From Cytophagales bacterium (GTDB lineage Bacteria; Bacteroidota; Bacteroidia; Cytophagales; Spirosomataceae), in assembly GCA_024742395.1 (NCBI GenBank), contig JANSYO010000003.1, forward strand, positions 62,001-126,000: DNA of 64,000 nucleotides. Reading direction: 5' to 3'. This document shows, one piece after another, positions 56,251 to 64,000 of the stretch. The position numbers and the translations under genes were made by a program. Each line of letters opens with the position of its first letter. Position 1 is the stretch's first letter. Under the pieces are notes generated by a model that was not told the origin of the DNA, searched no databases, and worked only from the letters and a program-made list of their open reading frames with translations.

Positions 56251-57468
56251 TTAATGGCTGGCACTGCTCTCATGACCAATTAAAGCCAATCTGTAGGGTG
56301 TACTGCTTACTTTTATAGTCTCCTTTTTTGTTAAATCAGACAGCAAAACCTGAATGAGTTCGCCGCTCTGTGGTTGCGTAAAATAGGCAAACCTTTCGCT
56401 TAATTCCATCTGCGGTTTTTGAGTAGAAGTAGTCTCAGTAGCTTGAATAATATTGCCTTCACGAAGTAAGGATAAGGTATTTAAATCAAACAATTTAAAA
56501 TCTCCTGTATGTAACAAAACACCAATTTTAGAGCCGTTTCGACTTACCTTACATTGCATGATTCCTGTATTCTCAAAAATCGGACTGACCGTTCCATTGG
56601 TCACGTCAATGGAATAGACTCCTTTGGCAGCGGTGTAACCGATAAACTTTCCTTTATAAGCCGTTTCAAGAATGGAGCCGAACCAGGCACTACCAAAACC
56701 AGACGGATGATCAATGAGCTTCTGTTCACCATTATTTTCTACTACAAGAATACCGCTGGCAGAACCAAAAACCGCATAAGTACCGTCAGTAGCATTCCCA
56801 TGAATTCCCTGTGTGGCAATAGAAGAAGTATGTAATGTCTTACCGGTTCTATCAATAATTTTGACTCTCTCAGGAAGTACACCAGCAATGCTGTTGTCTT
56901 TCTCAGTTACCGCATAGGTACCGTTAGAAAATGTAGCCATGGCTCCATGATGTTTTAAAAGTCCGGCATCAATCGTGGCCATTTTGGCACCAACTGTATG
57001 AATGTCAGACTCGTACCCTACTGAAAGAGTACCATCACCGTCATTAAAGGTCAATACTTCACCTACTTTACTTTTAAAATGGGTAGGAAGCAAAGACTCA
57101 CCCAGCAATGATCCAAACTTGGGTGTTCCTTTCACATCTATATGATCTCCATGAGACTCAAAACCTGTATCAAAGAATTCTGTCAGATTGTTTTCTCTGT
57201 GAATAATACCCGCATACCTGCCAGACTCAGTTGTATAAAGAGCCGATTTAGGAAACCTTGCTTCAAAAGAGGTAACTTCTCCGCTAAAAGGAGCCACCAG
57301 AGAAAGAGAAGAACTTGTTTCATCTGAAATTAATACTCTCAGGTATCTGTATTCCACTGATGCGTCATCAGGCTCCGGGTCGTGATCGTGGTCATGGTCA
57401 TCACAAGAAAAAATGCTTAAAGTAAGTAATAGAAAAAGTACGTATTTAAAAGAGTATAATTTGTTCAT
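56251..57468 (-). CDS. AztD-like zinc metallochaperone lipoprotein (beta-propeller)
   Basis: 405 residues. Lipobox IFSC (Cys22), then the metal-binding run DDHDHDHDPEPDD. The rest is repeated beta blades (GTYAVTEKDNSIAGVLPERVKI; DGTYAVFGSASGILVVENNG) with histidines near KHHGAMATF and GIHGNATDG, the plan of AztD zinc chaperones. AztD passes periplasmic zinc to an ABC importer. The family is inferred from plan and His-rich head. Located between the Cys/His small protein and MerC. Confidence 0.7.
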   Translation of the reverse strand: MNKLYSFKYVLFLLLTLSIFSCDDHDHDHDPEPDDASVEYRYLRVLISDETSSSLSLVAPFSGEVTSFEARFPKSALYTTESGRYAGIIHRENNLTEFFDTGFESHGDHIDVKGTPKFGSLLGESLLPTHFKSKVGEVLTFNDGDGTLSVGYESDIHTVGAKMATIDAGLLKHHGAMATFSNGTYAVTEKDNSIAGVLPERVKIIDRTGKTLHTSSIATQGIHGNATDGTYAVFGSASGILVVENNGEQKLIDHPSGFGSAWFGSILETAYKGKFIGYTAAKGVYSIDVTNGTVSPIFENTGIMQCKVSRNGSKIGVLLHTGDFKLFDLNTLSLLREGNIIQATETTSTQKPQMELSERFAYFTQPQSGELIQVLLSDLTKKETIKVSSTPYRLALIGHESSASH

Positions 57469-57554
57469 TATTTGTCAGATTTGGTCAATATGATAGACTC
57501 CCAGCTGATTTCCAGTGGGCAATTATTAAGTTTAAAGATCTCTTATTCAATAAA

Positions 57555-57908
57555 TTAAATAACAGGTGGACCTCTGACAAAAAACCCGGAGACCGTATTT
57601 AAAACTAAAGAGTAATACGCCTCTGGAAGTGGGTAAATATGAACAAGCTTTACAAAATTGAAGACTTGCTGAAAGCTAATGCTTTCAAACTTCTGTTGAA
57701 GATGGCAAAGGTCACATGACTCATAGTTTTCCTGAAAATGAGAAAGATGTCCACAGTCTACAGCATTAGCACAAATTAGCTCTGACTTGGTAGCTGCCCC
57801 TGATTCATTATTGCCGGACTCATGCTTATGAAGCCATACAGCAGCAATTCCCATTGCATAAAGCAACAGAAGCAATAAGGGCCGAAACTGAACTTTTCCA
57901 AGAGGCAT
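57555..57908 (-). CDS. Small membrane-anchored Cys/His-rich protein
   Basis: 117 residues. One N-terminal hydrophobic helix (LLLLLLYAMGIAAVWLH), then a Cys/His cluster (ICANAVDCGHLSHFQENYESCDLCHLQ) and a C-terminal FVRGPP. Small proteins with this ending are common beside metal-transport genes in Bacteroidota; no domain is named by eye. The CDLCH could bind a metal or heme. It is the first gene of the zinc-type operon, 17 bases after the predicted transcription start. Confidence 0.65.
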   Translation of the reverse strand: MPLGKVQFRPLLLLLLYAMGIAAVWLHKHESGNNESGAATKSELICANAVDCGHLSHFQENYESCDLCHLQQKFESISFQQVFNFVKLVHIYPLPEAYYSLVLNTVSGFFVRGPPVI

Positions 57909-57917
57909 ACAAACAAA

Positions 57918-57938
57918 TGCAACAGTGTTGCAAATATA
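57918..57938. promoter_or_regulatory. Zur-type palindrome overlapping the -7 box (box 1)
   Basis: TGCAACAGTGTTGCA (57918-57932) is a perfect 7-1-7 palindrome. It overlaps the TATATTTG box (minus strand, 57938-57931), a match to TAnnTTTG, so a bound repressor would block the promoter of the Cys/His gene. The 15-base 7-1-7 size is usual for Fur/Zur operators. Confidence 0.75.
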
Positions 57939-57957
57939 AGTTTACCATTTCAGTAAA

Positions 57958-57972
57958 TGCAACAGTGTTGCA
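57958..57972. promoter_or_regulatory. Zur-type palindrome (box 2)
   Basis: Second perfect copy of TGCAACAGTGTTGCA, 40 bases centre to centre from box 1, with flanks AAA on both sides also shared. Lies on the far side of the promoter from the gene. Confidence 0.7.
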
Positions 57973-58304
57973 AAAAGAATTTGAAATACTTTTCAAATTC
58001 TTCAAGGGTATTATTTCATCGCCACATAGTAGAATAAGAAATGATTAACCATACATCTATTCCGACAGACTTTGTCCAAATTTTACTAAGAGCTAAAACT
58101 GTTTTCCACTTTCTTCTATTATTAATCGCGAATGGAAAAGCTCTATCATCGTGTCTTTAGAAAACGTCTTCCGACGACACATTAGATTTAGAATCAGTAT
58201 CTTGGAATTGAATCTCAACCTGGGTAAAGAATTTACACCTAAGCTTAGGTGAATTAAGTTTGACAGTTTCAACTTTCTCTAATGCATTGAAGTGATCAAT
58301 ACCT
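57973..58304. other. Gene-free stretch between the zinc promoter and the tRNA-like repeats
   Basis: 332 bases. It holds a small perfect inverted repeat GAATTTGAA/TTCAAATTC (57977-58000). Nothing else recognised. Confidence 0.5.
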
Positions 58305-58305
58305 T

Positions 58306-58345
58306 AGCCGTCCGCCTGGAACTAAAACCTGCAAACTCCTGAGCC
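58306..58345 (-). other. tRNA 3'-half-like remnant (a)
   Basis: Minus-strand segment with AGTTTGCAGGTTTTAGTTCC and GGCGGACGGC, close to remnant (b) but degenerate. Contains a T-loop-like segment but no complete cloverleaf. Confidence 0.4.
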
Positions 58346-58362
58346 GAATGCTTTCCCCAAAA

Positions 58363-58395
58363 TAAAAAAGGCCCATCTTTCGATGAGTCCTTTTG
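58363..58395 (-). terminator. Degenerate copy of the hairpin terminator
   Basis: AAAAGGCCCATC-TTTC-GATGAGTCCTTTT, an imperfect copy of the perfect hairpin at 58464-58485. It lies downstream of remnant (b) on the minus strand. Confidence 0.45.
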
Positions 58396-58404
58396 ACCTC
58401 GACT

Positions 58405-58444
58405 GGCCGTCCGCCTTGGATTCAAACCTGCAAACTTATAAGCC
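58405..58444 (-). other. tRNA 3'-half-like remnant (b)
   Basis: Minus strand: GGCTTATAAGTTTGCAGG then TTTGAATCC. The GCAGG stem arm here pairs exactly with the CCTGC that follows TTTGAAT in remnant (c), as if two recombined halves of one tRNA T-arm. Interpreted as an old attachment site. Confidence 0.5.
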
Positions 58445-58463
58445 TATTGCCTGACCAAAAAAA

Positions 58464-58485
58464 AGGCCCATCTTTCGATGGGCCT
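58464..58485 (-). terminator. Intrinsic terminator on the minus strand
   Basis: AGGCCCATC-TTTC-GATGGGCCT, a perfect nine-base stem; on the minus strand the right arm is followed by eight Ts. It follows the tRNA 3'-end-like remnant (c), the normal place for a tRNA gene terminator. Confidence 0.85.
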
Positions 58486-58488
58486 TAG

Positions 58489-58510
58489 TGACCTCCGCAG
58501 GATTCAAACC
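58489..58510 (-). other. tRNA 3'-end remnant, probable att site (c)
   Basis: Minus strand reads GGTTTGAATCC then TGCGGAGGTCA: T-loop, 3' side of the T-stem, acceptor 3' strand and discriminator A, with no 5' part of a tRNA beside it. The integrase lies just beyond, so this is likely the left junction of an element inserted in a tRNA gene whose identity is not determined. The core shared with remnant (b) is GGTTTGAATCC. Confidence 0.6.
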
Positions 58511-58607
58511 TATTTTACCAGAAACTACCAAAATACCGCTTATTTGACATTTAAAGGATATTTTATTACTCATAAATACGTTAAAATATACTATTTTCCC
58601 TAGTTTT

Positions 58608-58631
58608 ACTGTTACACTTACTGTTACACTT
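58608..58631. repeat. Two tandem 12-base repeats before the integrase
   Basis: ACTGTTACACTT occurs twice, head to tail (58608-58619 and 58620-58631), ending 11 bases before the integrase start. Arm-type recombinase or regulator sites are a reasonable reading. Confidence 0.6.
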
Positions 58632-58642
58632 AAATTTTTGAT

Positions 58643-59839
58643 ATGGCAACTACTAAGCTCCGAATTAGACCGGATAAGAAAAAAAGAGAAGGTGAGCTAT
58701 CTATCTATGTTCAAGTATGTATTGATGGCAAAACAAAGTTATACCCAACAGGTGTCAAGACATTTATGCACAGCTGGGACGATAAAGGTCAAAAAATTAA
58801 AAAAAGTAGCGGATCAAATGATCATGTAAAAAATAACTTAATTCTGGAGAAGAGGCATAATGAAATAAAAGATATCATCTTCCATCTAATAGTAGAAAAA
58901 GATGAAGTAAGCTTTAGTGCAATCTCTGAAAAATTAAATCCAAACAAGAAAAATAGTCTATATTTCAGTGACAGATTTAGTCAATTTTATGAAACTCAAA
59001 AATCACAACTCAAAAGTGGGACATTAAGACATTACAGGGTTTTTAGAAACCAGTTTAACGAATTCAACAATCATAAAGATATTAAAGTCTCTAATATAGA
59101 CTTCTCAATTTACAGCAACTTTTCCAATTGGCTAATAAATGAGAAGGGCCAAAAGAACACCACCGTCAATAAAAGGTTAAAAATCCTTAAGACTTTCCTT
59201 AAATTCTGTTCCAAAAGCGGAATTTACGAGTCAGCAAATCTTGCAAATTTCACCCTATTAAAAGAGCATAATCCAACAAAAATTGCCCTTTCAGAAAAGG
59301 AACTAAAACTAATTTGGGAGCATGATTTTTCCGAAAACCCAAGACTAGATAAAGCAAAAGATTTATTCATATTTGGATGTGCAACTGGTCTTAGAGAATC
59401 AGATATCCAAAACCTAAAACCTTCGAACTTCAAAGACGATTTTATATATCAAAATATACTTAAAACAAGTAGACAAAGCGGCATACCCCTTAATGCATAC
59501 TCCAAAACGATTGCCGAAAAGTACAACTATAAACTACCAAAGCTATCTCAGCAAAGACTAAATGATTATTTAAAAGAGATAGGACAAGTTGTTGGTATTA
59601 TGGAGGAAGAAATAGTAGTTGAATTTCAGGGCGGTAAAAGAACAGAAAAACTTATTCCTAGGTATGAACTTCTTAGCTCGCATGTAGCTAGAAGAACATT
59701 CATTACTCTATCCATTCTAAAAGGCATCCCAATTCCAGTCATACAATCCATTACCGGCCATAGAGATCTTACTTCATTTCAAAAATATATCCAAATTAAT
59801 AATCACGCCAAAGAGGAGGCCATGCAGTTCTGGAATTAA
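58643..59839 (+). CDS. Tyrosine recombinase/integrase (Bacteroidota Arm-DNA-binding type)
   Basis: 398 residues. N-terminal Arm-DNA-binding part (TKLRIRPDKKKREGELSIYVQV), SAM-like core-binding domain (about 110-205), then the catalytic domain with R251, K274, H347, R350, H373 and Y382 (GLRES, HVARR, TGHRD, KYIQ), a complete set. It should integrate and excise a mobile element at the tRNA remnant 130 bases upstream. Confidence 0.95.
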   Translation: MATTKLRIRPDKKKREGELSIYVQVCIDGKTKLYPTGVKTFMHSWDDKGQKIKKSSGSNDHVKNNLILEKRHNEIKDIIFHLIVEKDEVSFSAISEKLNPNKKNSLYFSDRFSQFYETQKSQLKSGTLRHYRVFRNQFNEFNNHKDIKVSNIDFSIYSNFSNWLINEKGQKNTTVNKRLKILKTFLKFCSKSGIYESANLANFTLLKEHNPTKIALSEKELKLIWEHDFSENPRLDKAKDLFIFGCATGLRESDIQNLKPSNFKDDFIYQNILKTSRQSGIPLNAYSKTIAEKYNYKLPKLSQQRLNDYLKEIGQVVGIMEEEIVVEFQGGKRTEKLIPRYELLSSHVARRTFITLSILKGIPIPVIQSITGHRDLTSFQKYIQINNHAKEEAMQFWN

Positions 59840-59955
59840 AAGCTCCAAGCTATTCTTGGTTAAGAAATTGTCATTTTTAGTCGATTTTGTCAAAATCTGC
59901 AAGTATTGGACACCGCAGCTACACCACTCGATTACATTGTCAAAAATTTACAACC

Positions 59956-60246
59956 ATGAACAAGTGCATTTTACAAATAACACAAATGGACAGGGAAGAG
60001 CTGATAGAACTAATAACTAAAGTTAACTCAGAAATTATTGAAGGGATAGTTATGAAATTAAAAAACGAAAGCTGCACTTCTATTACAAAAGGATATTTAA
60101 ACCAAAATGAGGCAATCAAATACCTTGGAATATCAAAACCTACATTTCTTAAAATCAAGCATAACTTTCCAGAATACACCCTTTCAGAAGGAAGATTAGG
60201 CTATAAAGCAGTAGAATTAGACAAATATGCTGAATCAAAGAAGTAA
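59956..60246 (+). CDS. Helix-turn-helix excisionase-like DNA-binding protein
   Basis: 96 residues from the ATG at 59956; an earlier TTG at 59887 opens a longer frame that has no family resemblance. The C-terminal half is a MerR/AlpA-like HTH_17 motif (LNQNEAIKYLGISKPTFLKIK then LGYKAVELDKYAESK), the type used as excisionases or insertion factors. Immediately after the integrase, it is its likely partner. Confidence 0.8.
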   Translation: MNKCILQITQMDREELIELITKVNSEIIEGIVMKLKNESCTSITKGYLNQNEAIKYLGISKPTFLKIKHNFPEYTLSEGRLGYKAVELDKYAESKK

Positions 60247-60252
60247 ACTAAA

Positions 60253-60504
60253 TTAATGGTTCTCTTCAAATTGAAAGACAATAATGAAGAATATAATATC
60301 AATTAGATATTCATAATGATCGGGACTTTTTCTAGAAGGAAAGTTGACTTCGAAAATCGACTCCAAATATTCTAGAAAGTCACATACCTCGCTGCTCGTA
60401 AGTCCAAAATCAGATTTTAAATTCGATGAATAGTTAATATCATTAAAAGGAATCATGAATTTTTTATTCAGGTAGTTAGAAATAAAAAACGGATCAAAAT
60501 TCAT
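60253..60504 (-). CDS. Small acyl-carrier-like protein (DUF1493-like), uncertain
   Basis: 83 residues. DFGLTSSEVCDFLEYLESIFEVNFP resembles the helix-2 region of acyl carrier proteins and DUF1493, but the DSL serine site is not clearly present. The rest is hydrophobic helix. Opposed to the excisionase-like gene. Assignment is weak; it could be an unrelated small protein. Confidence 0.5.
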   Translation of the reverse strand: MNFDPFFISNYLNKKFMIPFNDINYSSNLKSDFGLTSSEVCDFLEYLESIFEVNFPSRKSPDHYEYLIDIIFFIIVFQFEENH

Positions 60505-60524
60505 GATTCCTTTACCTTTACAAA

Positions 60525-61250
60525 TTAGTTCTTTTTCGCCTTTCTAACAGGAAATTCAAAAATGCCTATTTTCAGTCCGGCACTAAATGAAAAACCATTT
60601 AACTGACTTGCAGTTGAAACAGGGATTGGATTTGCTGAATCTGCAACACCTGATTTTCCCATTGCCAGTCTGTATTTAGCTCCAATAAAGACTTTGCCAT
60701 ATTTAAATAAATTGCTTTCAAGATTAATACCAGGTTGAATAATAGCAAAAGTTTCACTTCCTTCTTTGTTGTCAGTATGTTGATCAAAATCTGCCTCATA
60801 ATTAATCTCATCTCGCATAGGATTTTCTTCTGACTCCGCAGCAATACTAACTTCGCTCATTCCCGCACCAACTAATAAAGGGAAACTCATATGTACCACA
60901 TTTTCTGGTTTTGGAGTATATTCTATATTTAACCCTCCGAACTTAGCGTTAAAATTATAAGCATTACTTGAACTTAGTTGTTTTGGGGCAAAATCCGTAA
61001 TTGTACTGAATGCGGAAGCTCCAACTCCCCACCTTTTATTTACTTGAACCATTCCATTTAGACCTGCCAAGGGGGTAAAGCTTCCGGCCATCATTCCATA
61101 TTGAATCTCTGGAGCTATGTAAAGACCTAAAGTATTTACCTTTTTAAAAGGTTTAAACTGATTGATTACCATTTTGGTTTCTTGACCAAAAGCCATAGTA
61201 CAGGCAGAAATTAATAATACACTAAAAAAGAGTCTTTTTTTCTTTATCAT
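60525..61250 (-). CDS. Outer-membrane beta-barrel protein
   Basis: 241 residues. Sec signal (to about 22, AFG-QE) followed by alternating strands (GLYIAPEIQYGMMAGSF; FNAKFGGLNIEYTPK; VFIGAKYRLAMGKSG) ending KIGIFEFPVRKAKKN. Typical small Bacteroidota OmpA-like barrel without a periplasmic domain. Function unknown; it lies in the accessory region. It might have arrived with the element. Confidence 0.75.
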   Translation of the reverse strand: MIKKKRLFFSVLLISACTMAFGQETKMVINQFKPFKKVNTLGLYIAPEIQYGMMAGSFTPLAGLNGMVQVNKRWGVGASAFSTITDFAPKQLSSSNAYNFNAKFGGLNIEYTPKPENVVHMSFPLLVGAGMSEVSIAAESEENPMRDEINYEADFDQHTDNKEGSETFAIIQPGINLESNLFKYGKVFIGAKYRLAMGKSGVADSANPIPVSTASQLNGFSFSAGLKIGIFEFPVRKAKKN

Positions 61251-61361
61251 TTGTAATTTGTTTTTCGCTAACCTATACCCATAACCAATTGAAAGTGTTG
61301 CTTCATTAATGAATTATTTTTTCATTTAATCAAACTCAAGCTTAAACTGAAAATTAATCAC

Positions 61362-61391
61362 AAAAAAAGTAGTTGCTTCAGGGCAACTACT
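61362..61391 (-). terminator. Terminator of the glycosyltransferase/flippase operon
   Basis: AGTAGTTGC-TTCAGG-GCAACTACT; on the minus strand it is followed by TTTTTTT. It lies about 135 bases after the stop of the membrane protein. Confidence 0.8.
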
Positions 61392-61525
61392 CTTTAAAAT
61401 TCAGCTATTAATCTACTTCTCTGTTCATAAACAAATTCACTTTGAATCTTAAACTATTTAGTAAATGATTCTCATAAGACAGTACACAAACGACTGAAGA
61501 ACCGTTGCTAGGACTAAAAAATAAA

Positions 61526-62512
61526 TTAAATAGCCTCGGTAAAATGTGGTTTTAAAAGGTTAATGGTAATCAATGCACCTAAACCAAAAACCAAATCATA
61601 GATGGAATATGTAGTGTGCAATAAAGTAGAGGCAGATATAGAGAAAAGTTTACTAAAACCGAATAATATCATCAATCTAGAAACAAGAAAATGAAATAAT
61701 CCGATTCCTCCTTGAGTTGGGCCAGCCCATCCAAGCGAGGCCATTATTAATATTCCTAAAACAGGCATTTTATTAATTTCTCCTTCATTAGAAATCGAAG
61801 CAAGAATGCAAAAAGTAGTTACAAAATAAAGAATCCAAATTATCATACTATAAAATAAAAACTCTTTTCTGGCTTTTAACAAACCAATTGAATTAAATCC
61901 ATGAAGAATGCCAGATATGAACTTCTTAAAAAACTCAATTATTAGAAAGGAACGTGTGTATTTGAAGAAAAAAACTCCCAACAATAATAAAACAAGGCTA
62001 ATTAAAGCAATCAGATATAGTGGTAAATGAATGTTCATAAAATTGATATCCTGTAAAAAATGTAAAATAATGGATAAGCTTACCTCTTGATTAAAGATGA
62101 TAAACCATCCAACGAGAACCAGAAGAATAATACCATCCAATAACCGTTCTATTAATACAGTTCCGAAAACAAATGAGATATCTGTTTTATATTGTTTTTC
62201 AAGAAATTTACAGCGAGCTAAATCACCAGCATGAGGTAAAATAAAATTAACCAATGTGCCGGATAAAAAACTCAAAAAGCATGAAAATGCAGTTACATGG
62301 ATATGTTTTTGCTTAATTAGTAAATTCCATCGTAAGGCTCTTATATAATGAGAAAGTAAAAGAAGTATTCCAGCCAGAAAAAGAAATAACTTCTTGGCTT
62401 GGTCAAACATACGCTGAACCTCCAGAAAATCTAACTTCTTAGAGATTAGTACAATCAAAAAAAATGAGATCAGACTAGAACCTATAATTGTCCATTTATT
62501 TTTCAAGGTCAA
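61526..62512 (-). CDS. Lysylphosphatidylglycerol synthase-like membrane protein (UPF0104)
   Basis: 328 residues, about eight membrane helices, with the SHYIRALRWNLLI and LPHAGDLARCKFLEK motifs of the LPG_synthase_TM family. Relatives are flippases or lipid-transport partners of glycosyltransferases. It follows the GT4 gene by nine bases, so it may export or flip a glycolipid made by that enzyme. Confidence 0.85.
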   Translation of the reverse strand: MTLKNKWTIIGSSLISFFLIVLISKKLDFLEVQRMFDQAKKLFLFLAGILLLLSHYIRALRWNLLIKQKHIHVTAFSCFLSFLSGTLVNFILPHAGDLARCKFLEKQYKTDISFVFGTVLIERLLDGIILLVLVGWFIIFNQEVSLSIILHFLQDINFMNIHLPLYLIALISLVLLLLGVFFFKYTRSFLIIEFFKKFISGILHGFNSIGLLKARKEFLFYSMIIWILYFVTTFCILASISNEGEINKMPVLGILIMASLGWAGPTQGGIGLFHFLVSRLMILFGFSKLFSISASTLLHTTYSIYDLVFGLGALITINLLKPHFTEAI

Positions 62513-62521
62513 TTGCCCGTT

Positions 62522-63532
62522 TTATGTTCTTTTAAGGACTAATTCCGAGTAGATCTCTGCTAGTTGATCATGAATAGTATTCCTATCAAACTCATTTACC
62601 AAGTTTTTTGAATACGTTTTCGCGAGATGCATAAATTCAACATTTGAAACCAGCATTTTAATATGGTTTATAAAGTCTGTTATTGTGTCAGCAAAAAGGA
62701 ATTGGCCTTTATATAATTTAGAATATTCTTCCAGACCTCTAAATACAACAGGAAGATTACTGGCGGCAGCTTCAATTGGAGCTAGAGGGCTGTTTTCCTG
62801 AAAAGAAGGAAAAATAAATATATCTGCCGCTGCGTACATTTGAGGCATTTTATCTAATTCTATTATTCCTGTAAACTGAATATTAGAAGGTGCTTTTCTT
62901 ATCAAATTATTAATCCGTTTAATACCTTCTGTTAATTTACCAAACGGTCTTCCACCTACCCAAACGAATTCGTATTCTGGCATTCTATGAGCCAGTTCAA
63001 TAAAGTCTTCAACCCCTTTTCTTCCTTGAATTTGACCTACGCCAAGTATTACTTTTTTATCATCTCCAATTTTTAAAAAGTGACGTCCATTTTTTCTGTT
63101 TTCCGAGGAAAAAGTCCATTTTGAAGGATTTATGGGGTTATTAATTCTCACAATTTTTGATTTAACATTCATTTGTTTTAACCTTTCTTCTACGGTTGGA
63201 GAAATGGCTATACATACATCGGCAAAATTAAAAACCATTTTAAAATAAGCGTTTGCTAGCGGCCTTACCAGCCTGTAGAAAGGAATAGAACCTTTGAGTG
63301 TATCTGGTAGCGTATGTACCGTGTGAACCCTGCGATGTCGGTATCTAAAACCTTTAATAAAGTAATAAAGGCCATAAGTATGAGCATGAAACACATCACC
63401 TCTCCCCTCTCCGTTTACCCTGTATTTGACTTCGTGTCTGTATTCGAAAAGATTTATCAAATCTAAATGTGCGGTGTGAATCCCCATCCCCTTCACTCCG
63501 AATTCAGTTTCCGATACTAAATGAACTGTCAT
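62522..63532 (-). CDS. Glycosyltransferase family 4
   Basis: 336 residues. N-terminal GT-B half with GMGIHTAHLDL and a donor half with GVGQIQGRKGVEDFIELA and the E-x7-E motif in QENSPLAPIEAAA. These retaining enzymes transfer a sugar to a lipid or glycan. The stop-start overlap of four bases with the upstream desaturase-family gene shows one operon. Substrate unknown. Confidence 0.9.
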   Translation of the reverse strand: MTVHLVSETEFGVKGMGIHTAHLDLINLFEYRHEVKYRVNGEGRGDVFHAHTYGLYYFIKGFRYRHRRVHTVHTLPDTLKGSIPFYRLVRPLANAYFKMVFNFADVCIAISPTVEERLKQMNVKSKIVRINNPINPSKWTFSSENRKNGRHFLKIGDDKKVILGVGQIQGRKGVEDFIELAHRMPEYEFVWVGGRPFGKLTEGIKRINNLIRKAPSNIQFTGIIELDKMPQMYAAADIFIFPSFQENSPLAPIEAAASNLPVVFRGLEEYSKLYKGQFLFADTITDFINHIKMLVSNVEFMHLAKTYSKNLVNEFDRNTIHDQLAEIYSELVLKRT

Positions 63533-64000
63533 AATTTATTTTGTGTCAAAAATGGTCGTTTTAACAAAACATACCACTTTTCTGGGCTTTCTAACCCTTC
63601 CGGATATTGATCCAGGCCAAAAACGAGCTCCTCCTTTTTTAGCGTACGGTAAGTTCTAAAAAAACGATCCCAAACACTAAAAAGGTCGCCATAGTTACTA
63701 TCAGTGTAGGGCCGAATATAATGATGATGTACCTGATGCATATTAGGAGTTAAAAAAAGAAAGGAAAAAAGTCGATCAGCTTTTTCTGGTAATCTAAAAT
63801 TGCCATGAATAATTATTTTACTTACTACCTGAACAAATTGATGTAAACTAATAATCCAAAGAGGAGGGCCGATAATTCCAACGGCAAGAATATAATGACC
63901 TAAACGTATGGCCGTCTCAAATGGATGTTCCCTTAATGCTGTGCTTACATTCAAGGTGCTGTCACTATGATGAACAGCATGAAACCTCCACATTACAGGT
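63529..64000 (-). CDS. Sterol desaturase/fatty acid hydroxylase family protein (5' end cut by window)
   Basis: Only the C-terminal part is visible, 157 residues; the frame is open to the edge, so its start lies beyond 64000. The visible HAVHHSDSTLN and HQVHHHYIRPY are two of the histidine clusters of the di-iron site. Overlaps the GT4 gene by four bases. A second member of this family stands at 54623; the two are not adjacent. Confidence 0.8.
   Translation of the reverse strand, partial: PVMWRFHAVHHSDSTLNVSTALREHPFETAIRLGHYILAVGIIGPPLWIISLHQFVQVVSKIIIHGNFRLPEKADRLFSFLFLTPNMHQVHHHYIRPYTDSNYGDLFSVWDRFFRTYRTLKKEELVFGLDQYPEGLESPEKWYVLLKRPFLTQNKL

Noticed and set aside
58300-58515. Intact tRNA gene
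   Set aside because: Only 3' parts are present; no anticodon arm with matching acceptor could be assembled.

Overview
The window looks like the chromosome of a polysaccharide-degrading member of the Bacteroidota (Cytophagales/Flavobacteriia-like; species not assigned). The signs are two SusC/SusD pairs, an alpha-L-fucosidase, three sulfatases, FG-GAP and cytochrome/DUF1501 proteins, many lipoprotein and twin-arginine signals, and promoter boxes of the TAnnTTTG type. No rRNA, intact tRNA, CRISPR array or insertion sequence was seen.

Region by region. (1) 1-11835, all minus: SusC, SusD, a ManD-like acid-sugar dehydratase, a LacI regulator, a second enolase-superfamily dehydratase, a secreted mutarotase-like protein and a PQQ/cytochrome c dehydrogenase cut by the left edge. 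Both dehydratases carry twin-arginine signals and the dehydrogenase is a lipoprotein, so the set reads as an extracytoplasmic sugar-oxidation route. A 12-base operator occurs in front of lacI and twice in front of susC. (2) 12354-14300: AraC regulator, AhpD-like protein and OsmC protein. (3) 14359-16675: SbtA-type bicarbonate transporter, a small unknown protein and a divergent LysR regulator. (4) 16800-24016: second SusC/SusD pair, an aldo/keto reductase and an AraC regulator. (5) 24189-32164: a tight five-gene operon of planctomycete-style cytochrome/DUF1549/DUF1553 protein, DUF1501 protein, beta-propeller, DUF2231-cytochrome membrane protein and SGNH hydrolase; function unknown. (6) 32249-45940: fucose and sulfated-fucan genes (GH29 fucosidase, FG-GAP/ASPIC lipoprotein, zinc alcohol dehydrogenase, AraC, frameshifted fuconolactonase, RhaM-type mutarotase, three sulfatases). 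(7) 46245-48701: TonB-dependent receptor. (8) 48914-54544: TetR, outer-membrane barrel, MacB/LolD-type ABC ATPase, two permeases and a LolA-like protein, probably one trans-envelope export operon. (9) 54623-57972: sterol-desaturase family enzyme, then a zinc-type operon (Cys/His small protein, AztD-like propeller lipoprotein, MerC protein) with two perfect 15-base palindromes at its promoter. (10) 58306-64000: tRNA 3'-end-like repeats with terminators, a tyrosine recombinase and excisionase-like protein, then an A+T-rich stretch with a small ACP-like protein, an outer-membrane protein, a LPG-synthase-like membrane protein, a GT4 glycosyltransferase and a second sterol-desaturase family gene cut by the right edge.

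How they fit: regions 1, 4, 5 and 6 together look like a locus for capturing, desulfating and oxidising fucose-rich algal polysaccharide, with sugar oxidised non-phosphorylatively. All function calls rest on reading motifs by eye; no database search was run.
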